From Nautilus pompilius (taxonomy: Eukaryota; Mollusca; Cephalopoda; Nautilida; Nautilidae): a DNA stretch of 64,000 nucleotides. Shown here piece after piece: positions 52,290 through 64,000 of this stretch (the stretch's first letter is position 1; each line of letters begins with the position of its first letter). Location: contig JACATO010001061.1 of the NCBI GenBank assembly GCA_018389105.1, positions 328,501-392,500 on the forward strand. Reading direction: 5' to 3'. The position numbers and the translations under genes are program-made. Under the pieces are notes generated by a model. It saw nothing but the letters and a program-made list of their open reading frames with translations. It searched no databases and was not told where the DNA came from.

Positions 52290-55200
52290 CCCAACAACCA
52301 TCGCCCATGTATTCTAATGTAGAGGACTAACAACAACCATCGTCCATATTTATATTATAGTGTTAACTGCTATCTTTTTACTCTAAAGCCTGGTATATGA
52401 AATCTACGCTAACAACAACCATTGTCCATGTATTCTAAACTAAGGCACTAACAACAACCATCGCCCATGTATTCTAAATTAAGGTACTAACAACAACCAT
52501 CGCCCATGTATTCTAAACTAAGGCACTATCAACAACCATCGCCCATGTATTCTAAAATAAGGCACTAACAACAACCATCGTCCATGTAATCTAAACTAAG
52601 GCACTATCAACAACCGTCGTCCATGTATTCTAAACTAAGGCACTAACAACAACCATCGCCCATGTATTCTAAACTATGGCACTATCAACAACCATCGCCC
52701 ATGTATTCTAAACTAAGGCACTAACAACAGCCGTCGTCCATGTATTCTAAACTAAGGCATTATCAACAACCATTCTCCATGTATTCTAATGTATGGCACT
52801 AACAACAACCACTGTCCATGTATTTTAATGTACAGCACTAACAACAACAACCATCGCCCATATACTACAATGTACAGCACTAACAACAACAACCATCGCC
52901 CATGTATTCTAAACTAACGCATTAACAACAACCACCGTCCATGTATTCTAAACTAAGGCACTAACAACAACCGTCATCCATGTATTCTAAACTAAGGCAT
53001 TATGAACAATCATTCTCCATGTATTCTAATGTACGGTACTAACAACAACCATCGCCCATGTATTCTAAACTAAGGCACTATCAACAACCATCGCCCATGT
53101 ATTCTAAACTAAGGCACTAACAACAACCGTCGTCCATGTATTCTAAACTAAGGCACTATCAACAACCGTCGTCCATTTATTCTAAACTAAGGCATTATCA
53201 ACAACCATTCTCCATGTATTCTAATGTACGGTACTAACAACAACCGTCGGCCATGTATTCTAAACTAACGCACTATCAACAACCATCGCCCATGTATTCT
53301 AAACTAAGGCACTATCAACAACCGTCGTCCATTTATTCTAAACTAAGGCATTATCAACAACCATTCTCCATGTATTCTAATGTACGGTACTAACAACAAC
53401 CATCGCCCATGTATTCTAAACTAAGGCACTATCAACAAACATCGCCCATGTATTCTAAACTAAGGTACTAACAACAACCATCGCCCATGTATTCTAAACT
53501 AAGGTACTAACAACAACCATCGCCCATGTATTTTAAACTAAGGCACTATCAACAACCATCGTCCATGTATTCTAAACTAAGGTACTAACAACAACCATCG
53601 CCCATGTATTTTAAACTAAGGTACTAACAACAACCATCGCCCATGTATTCTAAACTAAGGCACTATCAAAAACCATCGCCCATGTATTCTAAACTAAGGC
53701 ATTATCAACAACCATTCTCCATGTATTCTAATGTACGGTACTAACAACAACCATCGCCCATGTATTCTAAACTAGCGCACTATCAACAACCAATGCCCAT
53801 GTATTCTAAACTAAGGCACTATCAACAACCGTCGTCCATGTATTCTAAACTAAGGCACTATCAACAACCATCGCCCATGTATTCTAAACTAAGGCACTAA
53901 CAATACCCGTCGTCCATGTATTCTAAACTAAGGCACTATCTACAACCATCGCCTATGTATTCTAAACTAAGGCACTAACAACAACCGTCGTCCATGTATT
54001 CTAAACTAAGGCACTAACAACAACCATCGCCCATGTATTCTAAACTAAGGCATTATCAACAACCATTCTCCATGTATTCTAATGTACGGTACTAACAACA
54101 ACCATCGCCCATGTATTCTAAACTAAGGCACTATCAACAACCATCGCCCATGTATTCTAAACTAAGGCACTAACAATACCCGTCGTCCATGTATTCTAAA
54201 CTAAGGTACTAACAACAACCATCGCCCATGTATTCTAAACTAAGGCACTATCAACAACCGTCGTCCATGTATTCTAATGTACGGTACTAACAACAACCAT
54301 CGCCCATGTATTCTAAACTAAGGCACTAACAACAACCGTCGTTCATGTATTCTAAACTAAGGCACTATCAACAACCGTCGTCCATGTATTCTAATGTACG
54401 GTACTAACAACAACCATCGCTCATGTATTCTACACTAAGGCACTAAAAACAACCGTCGTCCATGTATTCTAAACTAAGGCACTATCAACAACCGTCGTCC
54501 ATGTATTCTAATGTACGGTACTAACAACAACCATTCTCCATGTATTCTAATGTACGGTACTAACAACAACCATCGCCCATGTATTCTACACTAAGGCACT
54601 AAAAACAACCATTGCCCATGTATTCTAAACTAAGGCACTAACAACAACCGTCGTCCATGTAATCTAAACTAAGGCACTATCAACAACCGTCGTCCATGTA
54701 TTCTAATGTACGTTACTAACAACAACCATCGCCCATGTATTCTAAACTAAGGCACTAAAAACAACCGTCGTCCATGTATTCTAAACTAAGGTACTATCAA
54801 CAACCATCGCCCATGTATTCTAAACTAAGGCACTAACAACAACCATCGCCCATGTATTCTAGACTAAGGCACTAACAACAAGCATCGCCATGTATTCAAA
54901 ACTAAGGCACTAACAACAACCGTCGTCCATGTATTCTAAACTAAGGCACTATCAACAACCATCGCCCATGTATTCTAAACTAAGGCACTAACAACAGCCG
55001 TCGTCCATGTATTCTAAACTAAGGCATTATCAACAACCATTCTCCATGTATTCTAATGTATGGCACTAACAACAACCACCGTCCATGTATTTTAATGTAC
55101 AGCACTAACAAGAGCAACCATCGCCCATATACTACAATGTACAGCACTAACAACAACAACCATCGCCGACATATTCTGATGTACAGCACTAACCATTGCC

Positions 55201-58200
55201 CATGTATTTTAATGTACAGCACTAACAACAACAACCATCGTCCATGTATTCTAAACTAACGCACTAACAACAACCGTCGTCCATGTATTCTAAACTAAGG
55301 CACTATCAACAACCGTCGTCCATGTATTCTAAACTAAGGTACTAACAACAACCATCGCCCATGTATTCTAAACTAAGGCACTATCAACAACCATTCACCA
55401 TGTATTCTAAACTAAGGCACTATCAACAACCATTCTCCATGTATTCTAATGTACGATACTAACAACAGCCATCGCCCATGTATTCCAAACTAAGGCACTA
55501 TCAACAACCGTCGTCCATGTAATCTAAACTAAGGCACTAACAACAACCATCGCCCATGTATTCTAAACTAAGGCACTATCAACAACCGTTCTCCATGTAT
55601 TCTAATGTACGATACTAAAAACAACCATCGCCCATATATTCTAAACTAAGGCACTATCAACAACCATTCTCCATGTATTCTAATGTACGATACTAACAAC
55701 AACCATCGCCCATGTATTCTAAACTAAGGCACTATCAACAACCATTCTCCATGTATTCTAATGTACGATACTAACAACAACCATTCTCCATGTATTCTAA
55801 TGTACGATACTAACAACAACCATCGCCCATGTATTCTAAACTAAGGCACTAACAACAACCATCGCCCATGTATTCTAAACTAAGGTACTAACAACAACCA
55901 TCGCCCATGTATTCTAAACTAAGGCACTATCAACAACCATCGCCCATGTATTCTAAACTAAGGCACTAACAACAACCATCGTCCATGTAATCTAAACTAA
56001 GGCACTATCAACAACCGTCGTCCATGTATTCTAAACTAAGGCACTAACAACAACCATCGCCCATGTATTCTAAACTAAGGCACTATCAACAACCATCGCC
56101 CATGTATTCTAAACTAAGGCACTAACAACAGCCGTCGTCCATGTATTCTAAACTAAGGCATTATCAACAACCATTCTCCATGTATTCTAATGTATGGCAC
56201 TAACAACAACCACTGTCCATGTATTTTAATGTACAGCACTAACAACAACAACCATCGCCCATATACTACAATGTACAGCACTAACAACAACAACCATCGC
56301 CCATGTATTCTAAACTAACGCATTAACAACAACCACCGTCCATGTATTCTAAACTAAGGCACTAACAACAACCGTCATCCATGTATTCTAAACTAAGGCA
56401 TTATGAACAATCATTCTCCATGTATTCTAATGTACGGTACTAACAACAACCATCGCCCATGTATTCTAAACTAAGGCACTATCAACAACCATCGCCCATG
56501 TATTCTAAACTAAGGCACTAACAACAACCGTCGTCCATGTATTCTAAACTATGGCACTATCAACAACCATCTCCCATGTATTCTAAACTAAGGCTCTAAC
56601 AACAGCCGTCGTCCATGTATTCTAAACTAAGGCATTATCAACAACCATTCTCCATGTATTCTAATGTATGGCACTAACAACAACCACCGTCCATGTATTT
56701 TAATGTACAGCACTAACAAGAGCAACCATCGCCCATATACTACAATGTACAGCACTAACAACAACAACCATCGCCGACATATTCTGATATACAGCACTAA
56801 CCATTGCCCATGTATTTTAATGTACAGCACTAACAACACAACAACCATCGCCCATGTATTCTAAACTAACGCATTAACAACAACCACCGTCCATGTATTC
56901 TAAACTAAGGCACTAACAACAACCGTCATCCATGTATTCTAAACTAAGGCATTATGAACAATCATTCTCCATGTATTCTAATGTACGGTACTAACAACAA
57001 CCATCGCCCATGTATTCTAAACTAAGGCACTATCAACAACCATCGCCCATGTATTCTAAACTAAGGCACTAACAACAACCGTCGTCCATGTATTCTAAAC
57101 TATGGCACTATCAACAACCATCTCCCATGTATTCTAAACTAAGGCTCTAACAACAGCCGTCGTCCATGTATTCTAACTAAGGCATTATCAACAACCATTC
57201 TCCATGTATTCTAATGTATGGCACTAACAACAACCACCGTCCATGTATTTTAATGTACAGCACTAACAAGAGCAACCATCGCCCATATACTACAATGTAC
57301 AGCACTAACAACAACAACCATCGCCGACATATTCTGATATACAGCACTAACCATTGCCCATGTATTTTAATGTACAGCACTAACAACAACAACCATCGTC
57401 CATGTATTCTAAACTAAAGCACTAACAACAACCGTCGTCCATGTATTCTAAACTAAGGTACTAACAACAACCATCGCCCATGTATTCTAAACTAAGGCAC
57501 TATCAACAACCATTCTCCATGTATTCTAAACTAACGCACTATCAACAACCATTCTCCATGTATTCTAATGTACGATACTAACAACAGCCATCGCCCATGT
57601 ATTCCAAACTAAGGCACTATCAACAACCGTCGTCCATGTAATCTAAACTAAGGCACTAACAACAACCATCGCCCATGTATTCTAAACTAAGGCACTATCA
57701 ACAACCGTTCTCCATGTATTCTAATGTACGATACTAAAAACAACCATCGCCCATGTATTCTAAACTAAGGCACTTTCAACAACCATCGCCCATGTATTCT
57801 AAACTAAGGCACTAACAACAACCATCGTCCATGTAATCTAAACTAAGGCACTACAACAACCATCGCCCATGTATTCTAAACAAAGGCACTATCAACAACC
57901 GTTCTCCATGTATTCTAAACTAAGGCACTATCAACAACCGTCGGCCATGTATTCTAAACTAAGGCACTATCAACAACCATTCTCCATGTATTCTAATGTA
58001 CGATACTAACAACAACTATCGCCCATGTATTCTAAACTAAGGCACTATCAACAACCGTCGTCCATGTATTCTAATGTACGGTACTAACAACAACCATCGC
58101 CCATGTATTCTACACTAAGGCACTAAAAACAACCGTCGTCCATGTATTCTAAAACTAAGTACTATCAACAACCATCGCCCATGTATTATAAACTAAGGCA

Positions 58201-61200
58201 CTATCAACAACCATCGCCCATGTATTCTAAACTAAGGCACTATCAACAACCATCGCCCATGTATTCTAAACTAAGGCACTAACAACAACCATCGTCCATG
58301 TAATCTAAACTAAGGCACTATCAACAACCATCGCCCATGTATTCTAAACTAAGGCACTAACAACAACCGTCGCCCATGTATTCTAAACTAAGGCACTATC
58401 AACAACCGTCGGCCATGTATTCTAAACTAAGGCACTATCAACAACCGTCGGCCATGTATTCTAAACTAAGGCACTATCAACCACCGTCGTCCATGTAATC
58501 TAAACTAAGGCACTAACAACAACCATCGTCCATGTATTCTAAACTAAGGCACTAAAAACAACCGTCGTCCATGTATTCTAAACTAAGGTACTATCAACAA
58601 TCATCGCCCATGTATTCTAAACTAAGGCACTAACAACAACCATCGCCCATGTATTCTAGACTAAGGCACTAACAACAAGCATCGCCCATGTATTCTAACT
58701 AAGGCACTAACAACAACCGTCGTCCATGTATTCTAAACTATGGCACTATCAACAACCATCGCCCATGTATTCTAAACTAAGGCTCTAACAACAGCCGTCG
58801 TCCATGTATTCTAAACTAAGGCATATCAACAACCATTCTCCATGTATTCTAATGTATGGCACTAACAACAACCACCGTCCATGTATTTTAATGTACAGCA
58901 CTAACAAGAGCAACCACCGCCCATATACTACAATGTACAGCACTAACAACAACAACCATCGCCGACATATTCTGATATACAGCACTAACCATTGCCCATG
59001 GTATTTTAATGTACAGCACTAACAACAACAACCATCGTCCATGTATTCTAAACTAAAGCACTAACAACAACCGTCGTCCATGTATTCTAAACTAAGGTAC
59101 TAACAACAACCATCGCCCATGTATTCTAAACTAAGGCACTATCAACAACCATTCTCCATGTATTCTAAACTAACGCACTATCAACAACCATTCTCCATGT
59201 ATTCTAATGTACGATACTAACAACAACCATCGTCCATGTAATCTAAACTAAGGCACTAACAACAACCATCGCCCATGTATTCTAAACAAAGGCACTATCA
59301 ACAACCATCGTCCATGTATTCTAAACTAAGGCACTATCAACAACCGTCGGCCATGTATTCTAAACTAAGGCACTATCAACAACCGTCGTCCATGTATTCT
59401 AATGTACGGTACTAACAACAACCATCGCCCATGTATTCTACACTAAGGCACTAAAAACAACCGTCGTCCATGTATTCTAAACTAAGGTACTATCAACAAT
59501 CATCGCCCATGTATTCTAAACTAAGGCACTAACAACAACCATCGCCCATGTATTCTAAACTAAGGCATTATCAACAACCATTCTCCATGTATTCTAATGT
59601 ATGGCACTAACAACAACCACCGTCCATGTATTTTAATGTACAGCACTAACAAGAGCAACCATCGCCCATATACTACAATGTACAGCACTAACAACAACAA
59701 CCATCGCCGACATATTCTGATATACAGCACTAACCATTGCCCATGTATTTTAATGTACAGCACTAACAACAACAACCATCGTCCATGTATTCTAAACTAA
59801 AGCACTAACAACAACCGTCGCCATGTATTCTAAACTAAGGTACTAACAACAACCATCGCCATGTATTCTAAACTAAGGCACTATCAACAACCATTCTCCA
59901 TGTATTCTAAACTAACGCACTATCAACAACCATTCTCCATGTATTCTAATGTACGATACTAACAACAGCCATCGCCCATGTATTCCAAACTAAGGCACTA
60001 TCAACAACCGTCGTCCATGTAATCTAAACTAAGGCACTAACAACACCATCGCCCATGTATTCTAAACTAAGGCACTATCAACAACCGTTCTCCATGTATT
60101 CTAATGTACGATACTAAAAACAACCATCGCCCATGTATTCTAAACTAAGGCACTTTCAACAACCATCGCCCATGTATTCTAAACTAAGGCACTAACAACA
60201 ACCATCGTCCATGTAATCTAAACTAAGGCACTAACAACAACCATCGCCCATGTATTCTAAACAAAGGCACTATCAACAACCGTCGTCCATGTAATCTAAA
60301 CTAAGGCACTATCAACAACCGTCGGCCATGTATTCTAAACTAAGGCACTATCAACAACCATTCTCCATGTATTCTAATGTACGGTACTAACAACAACCAT
60401 CGCCCATGTATTCTAAACTAAGGCACTATCAACAACCGTCGTCCATGTATTCTAATGTACGGTACTATCAACAACCATCGCCCATGTATTCTAAACTAAG
60501 GCACTAACAACAACCATCGTCCATGTAATCTAAACTAAGGCACTATCAACAACCATCTCCCATGTATTCTAAACTAAGGCACTAACAACAACCATCGCCC
60601 ATGTATTCTAAACTAAGGCACTATCAACAACCGTCGGCCATGTATTCTAAACTAAGGCACTATCAACAACCGTCGGCCATGTATTCTAAACTAAGGCACT
60701 ATCAACAACCGTCGTCCATGTAATCTAAACTAAGGCACTAACAACAACCATCGTCCATGTATTCTACACTAAGGCACTAAAAACAACCGTCGTCCATGTA
60801 TTCTAAACTAAGGTACTATCAACAATCATCGCCCATGTATTCTAAACTAAGGCACTAACAACAACCATCGCCCATGTATTCTAGACTAAGGCACTAACAA
60901 CAAGCATCGCCCATGTATTCTAAACTAAGGCACTAACAACAACCGTCGTCCATGTATTCTAAACTATGGCACTATCAACAACCATCGCCCATGTATTCTA
61001 AACTAAGGCTCTAACAACAGCCGTCGTCCATGTATTCTAAACTAAGGCATTATCAACAACCATTCTCCATGTATTCTAATGTATGGCACTAACAACAACC
61101 ACCGTCCATGTATTTTAATGTACAGCACTAACAAGAGCAACCATCGCCCATATACTACAATGTACAGCACTAACAACACAACCATCGCCGACATATTCTG

Positions 61201-64000
61201 ATATACAGCACTAACCATTGCCCATGTATTTTAATGTACAGCACTAACAACAACAACCATCGTCCATGTATTCTAAACTAAAGCACTAACAACAACCGTC
61301 GTCCATGTATTCTAAACTAAGGTACTAACAACAACCATCGCCCATGTATTCTAAACTAAGGCACTATCAACAACCATTCTCCATGTATTCTAAACTAACG
61401 CACTATCTACAACCATTCTCCATGTATTCTAATGTACGATACTAACAACAACCATCGTCCATGTAATCTAAACTAAGGCACTAACAACAACCATCGCCCA
61501 TGTATTCTAAACAAAGGCACTATCAACAACCATCGTCCATGTAATCTAAACTAAGGCACTATCAACAACCGTCGGCCATGTATTCTAAACTAAGGCACTA
61601 TCAACAACCATTCTCCATGTATTCTAATGTACGGTACTAACAACAACCATCGCCCATGTATTCTAAACTAAGGCACTATCAACAACCGTCGTCCATGTAT
61701 TCTAATGTACGGTACTAACAACAACCATCGCCCATGTATTCTACACTAAGGCACTAAAAACAACCGTCGTCCATGTATTCTAAACTAAGGTACTATCAAC
61801 AACCATCGCCCATGTATTCTAAACTAAGGCACTATCAACAACCATCGCCCATGTATTCTAAACTAAGGCACTAACAACAACCATCGTCCATGTAATCTAA
61901 ACTAAGGCACTATCAACAACCATCGCCCATGTATTCTAAACTAAGGCACTAACAACAACCATCGCCCATGTATTCTAAACTAAGGCACTATCAACAACCG
62001 TCGGCCATGTATTCTAAACTAAGGCACTATCAACAACCGTCGGCCATGTATTCTAAACTATGGCACTATCAACAACCGTCGTCCATGTAATCTAAACTAA
62101 GGCACTAACAACAACCATCGTCCATGTATTCTAAACTAAGGCACTATCAACAACCATCGTCCATGTAATCTAAACTAAGGCACTAACAACAACCGTTGTC
62201 CATGTATTCTAAACTAAGGCACTAACAACAACCATCGGCCATGTATTCTAAACTAAGGCACTATCAACAACCGTCGGCCATGTATTCTAAACTAAGGCAC
62301 TATCAACAACCGTCGTCCATGTAATCTAAACTAAGGCACTAACAACAACCATCGTCCATGTATTCTAAACTAAGGCACTATCAACAACCATCGTCCATGT
62401 AATCTAAACTAAGGCACTAACAACAACCGTTGTCCATGTATTCTAAACTAAGGCACTAACAACAACCATCGGCCATGTATTCTAAACTAAGGCACTATCA
62501 ACAACCATCGTCCATGTAATCTAAACTAAGGCACTAACAACAACCGTTGTCCATGTATTCTAAACTAAGGCACTAACAACAACCATCGTCCATGTAATCT
62601 AAACTAAGGCACTAACAACAACCATCGTCCATGTATTCTAAACTAAGGCACTAACAACAACCATCGGCCATGTATTCTAAACTAAGGCACTATCAACAAC
62701 CGTCGTCCATGTAATCTAAACTAAGGCACTAACAACAACCATCGTCCATGTATTCTAAACTAAGGCACTAACAACAACCATCGTCCATGTAATCTAAACT
62801 AAGGCACTATCAACAACCGTCGGCCATGTATTCTAAACTATGGCACTATCAACAACCATCGCCCATGTGTTCTAAACTAAGGCACTATCAACAACCGTCG
62901 GCCATGTATTCTAAACTAAGGCACTATCAACAACCGTCGGCCATGTATTCTAAACTAAGGCACTATCAACAACCATCGCCCATGTATTCTAAACTAAGGC
63001 ACTAACAACAACCATCGCCCATGTATTCTAAACTAAGGCACTATCAACAACCGTCGGCCATGTATTCTAAACTAAGGCACTATCAACAACCGTCGGCCAT
63101 GTATTCTAAACTAAGGCACTATCAACAACCATCGCCCATGTATTCTAAACTAAGGCACTAACAACAACCATCGCCCATGTATTCTAAACTAAGGCACTAA
63201 CAACAACCGTCGGCCATGTATTCTAAACTAAGGCACTAACAGCTACCATCGCCCATGTATTCTAAACTAAGGCACTAACAGCTACCATCGCCCATGTAAT
63301 CTAAACTAAGGCACTAACAACAACCGTCGGCCATGTATTCTAAACTAAGGCACTAACAACAACCGTCGGCCATGTATTCTAAACTAAGGCACTAACAACA
63401 ACCATCGTCCATGTAATCTAAACTAAGGCACTATCAACAACCATCGCCCATGTATTCTAAACTAAGGCACTAACAACAACCATCGCCCATGTATTCTAAA
63501 CTAAGGCACTATCAACAACCGTCGGCCATGTATTCTAAACTAAGGCACTATCAACAACCGTCGGCCATGTATTCTAAACTATGGCACTATCAACAACCGT
63601 CGTCCATGTAATCTAAACTAAGGCACTAACAACAACCATCGTCCATGTATTCTAAACTAAGGCACTATCAACAACCATCGTCCATGTAATCTAAACTGAG
63701 GCACTAACAACAACCGTTGTCCATGTATTCTAAACTAAGGCACACTAACAACAACCATCGCCATGTATTCTAAACTAAGGCACTATCAACAACCGTCGGC
63801 CATGTATTCTAAACTAAGGCACTATCAACAACGTCGTCCATGTAATCTAAACTAAGGCACTAACAACAACCATCGTCCATGTATTCTAAACTAAGGCACT
63901 ATCAACAACCATCGTCCATGTAATCTAAACTAAGGCACTATCAACAACCGTCGGCCATGTATTCTAAACTAAGGCACTATCAACAACCATCGTCCATGTA
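52290..64000. repeat. 39-bp minisatellite/satellite array, at least 11.7 kb
   Basis: About 300 head-to-tail units of 39 bp, running off the right edge. The common unit has the blocks CTAAGGCACTA, CAACAACC, ATCGCC and CATGTATTCTAAA. Three main classes differ at the unit joint: A (TCTAAACTAAGGCAC), B (TCTAATGTACGGTAC or CGATAC) and C (TTTAATGTACAGCAC, some units 42 bp with an extra AAC). The middle varies among ATCGCC, GTCGTC, ATTCTC and GTCGGC. The first 150 bp are degenerate, marking the array edge. Open frames inside exist only because 39 is a multiple of 3; class A units carry AAC-TAA stops. No coding role is seen. Confidence 0.97.
55058..55260. repeat. Higher-order cassette in the minisatellite (type copy of six)
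   Basis: A run of about five diverged units with landmarks GTATGGCACTAAC, CAGCACTAACAAGAGCAACC, CATATACTACAATG, CATCGCCGACATATTCTGAT and a shortened unit CAGCACTAACCATTGCC. The same ordered set returns at about 56,665, 57,215, 58,854, 59,599 and 61,081. The spacing is irregular, about 1,607, 550, 1,639, 745 and 1,482 bp, so blocks of different length were duplicated around it. Confidence 0.93.

Noticed and set aside
55019-59800. Open frames of 60-73 codons on both strands, with Tyr/Asn/His-rich repeats
   Set aside because: They arise from the 39-bp unit, whose length is a multiple of 3, and they end wherever a class A unit supplies an in-frame TAA. There is no start context, splice signal or codon pattern supporting a protein.
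52290-64000. Regular short repeats, CRISPR-like at first sight
   Set aside because: Units are contiguous with no unique spacers, and the surrounding gene is a eukaryotic multi-exon gene.
52290-64000. CTAAGG/CCTTAG motifs as possible telomere repeats (arthropod TTAGG)
   Set aside because: The motif occurs once per 39-bp unit, not as a tandem pentamer, and the array adjoins a gene internally.

Overview
This is a eukaryotic window, almost certainly from an invertebrate animal. It is A+T-rich, its introns are long and carry transposon debris, and essentially all host coding sequence belongs to one large multi-exon gene on the minus strand. The gene encodes a mosaic extracellular protein. The species cannot be fixed from the sequence: a chelicerate or a lophotrochozoan would both fit, and this is only a guess.

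The gene runs right to left from about 52.2 kb to 0.5 kb and is open at both ends. I could place 28 internal exons with consistent splice sites and phases, joining about 4.78 kb of coding sequence (about 1,590 residues) without a stop. The domain order from N to C is: a C-type lectin domain (4 exons), one LDL-receptor class A repeat, three CUB domains (2 exons each), four sushi/CCP domains, two EGF-like domains, four more sushi domains, two HYR domains, a six-cysteine sushi domain, an unrecognised two-exon module of about 148 residues, and two GCC2/GCC3 (ephrin-receptor-like) cysteine-rich repeats. The HYR, sushi and GCC2/GCC3 section resembles SVEP1/polydom. The lectin-LDLa-CUB front end does not belong to canonical SVEP1. 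An extracellular recognition or adhesion role is an inference from the domains.

The introns hold several DNA-transposon remnants: a Jerky/Tigger-like pogo relic (8.3-9.8 kb), a hAT relic (27.2-28.5 kb), a 5' half of a Tc1-like element with its terminal repeat (31.56-32.34 kb), an almost intact pogo-type element with matching terminal inverted repeats and TA target duplication (37,015-39,314), and a hAT C-terminal piece directly followed by an antisense Tc1 relic (40.9-41.9 kb). There is also a possible LINE tail (14.1-14.6 kb) and two copies of a G+C-richer SINE-like family (32.5-33.2 kb, and 47.0-47.5 kb reversed). The last three DNA elements named (pogo, hAT piece, Tc1 relic) share one 7.3 kb intron that uses a GC rather than GT donor.

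From about 52.29 kb to the window end lies one 39-bp minisatellite of at least 11.7 kb (about 300 units) with clear higher-order structure. It sits 5' of an exon that has a good splice acceptor, so it is most likely inside an upstream intron of the same gene. I found no tRNA, rRNA, CRISPR array, operon or microbial system.
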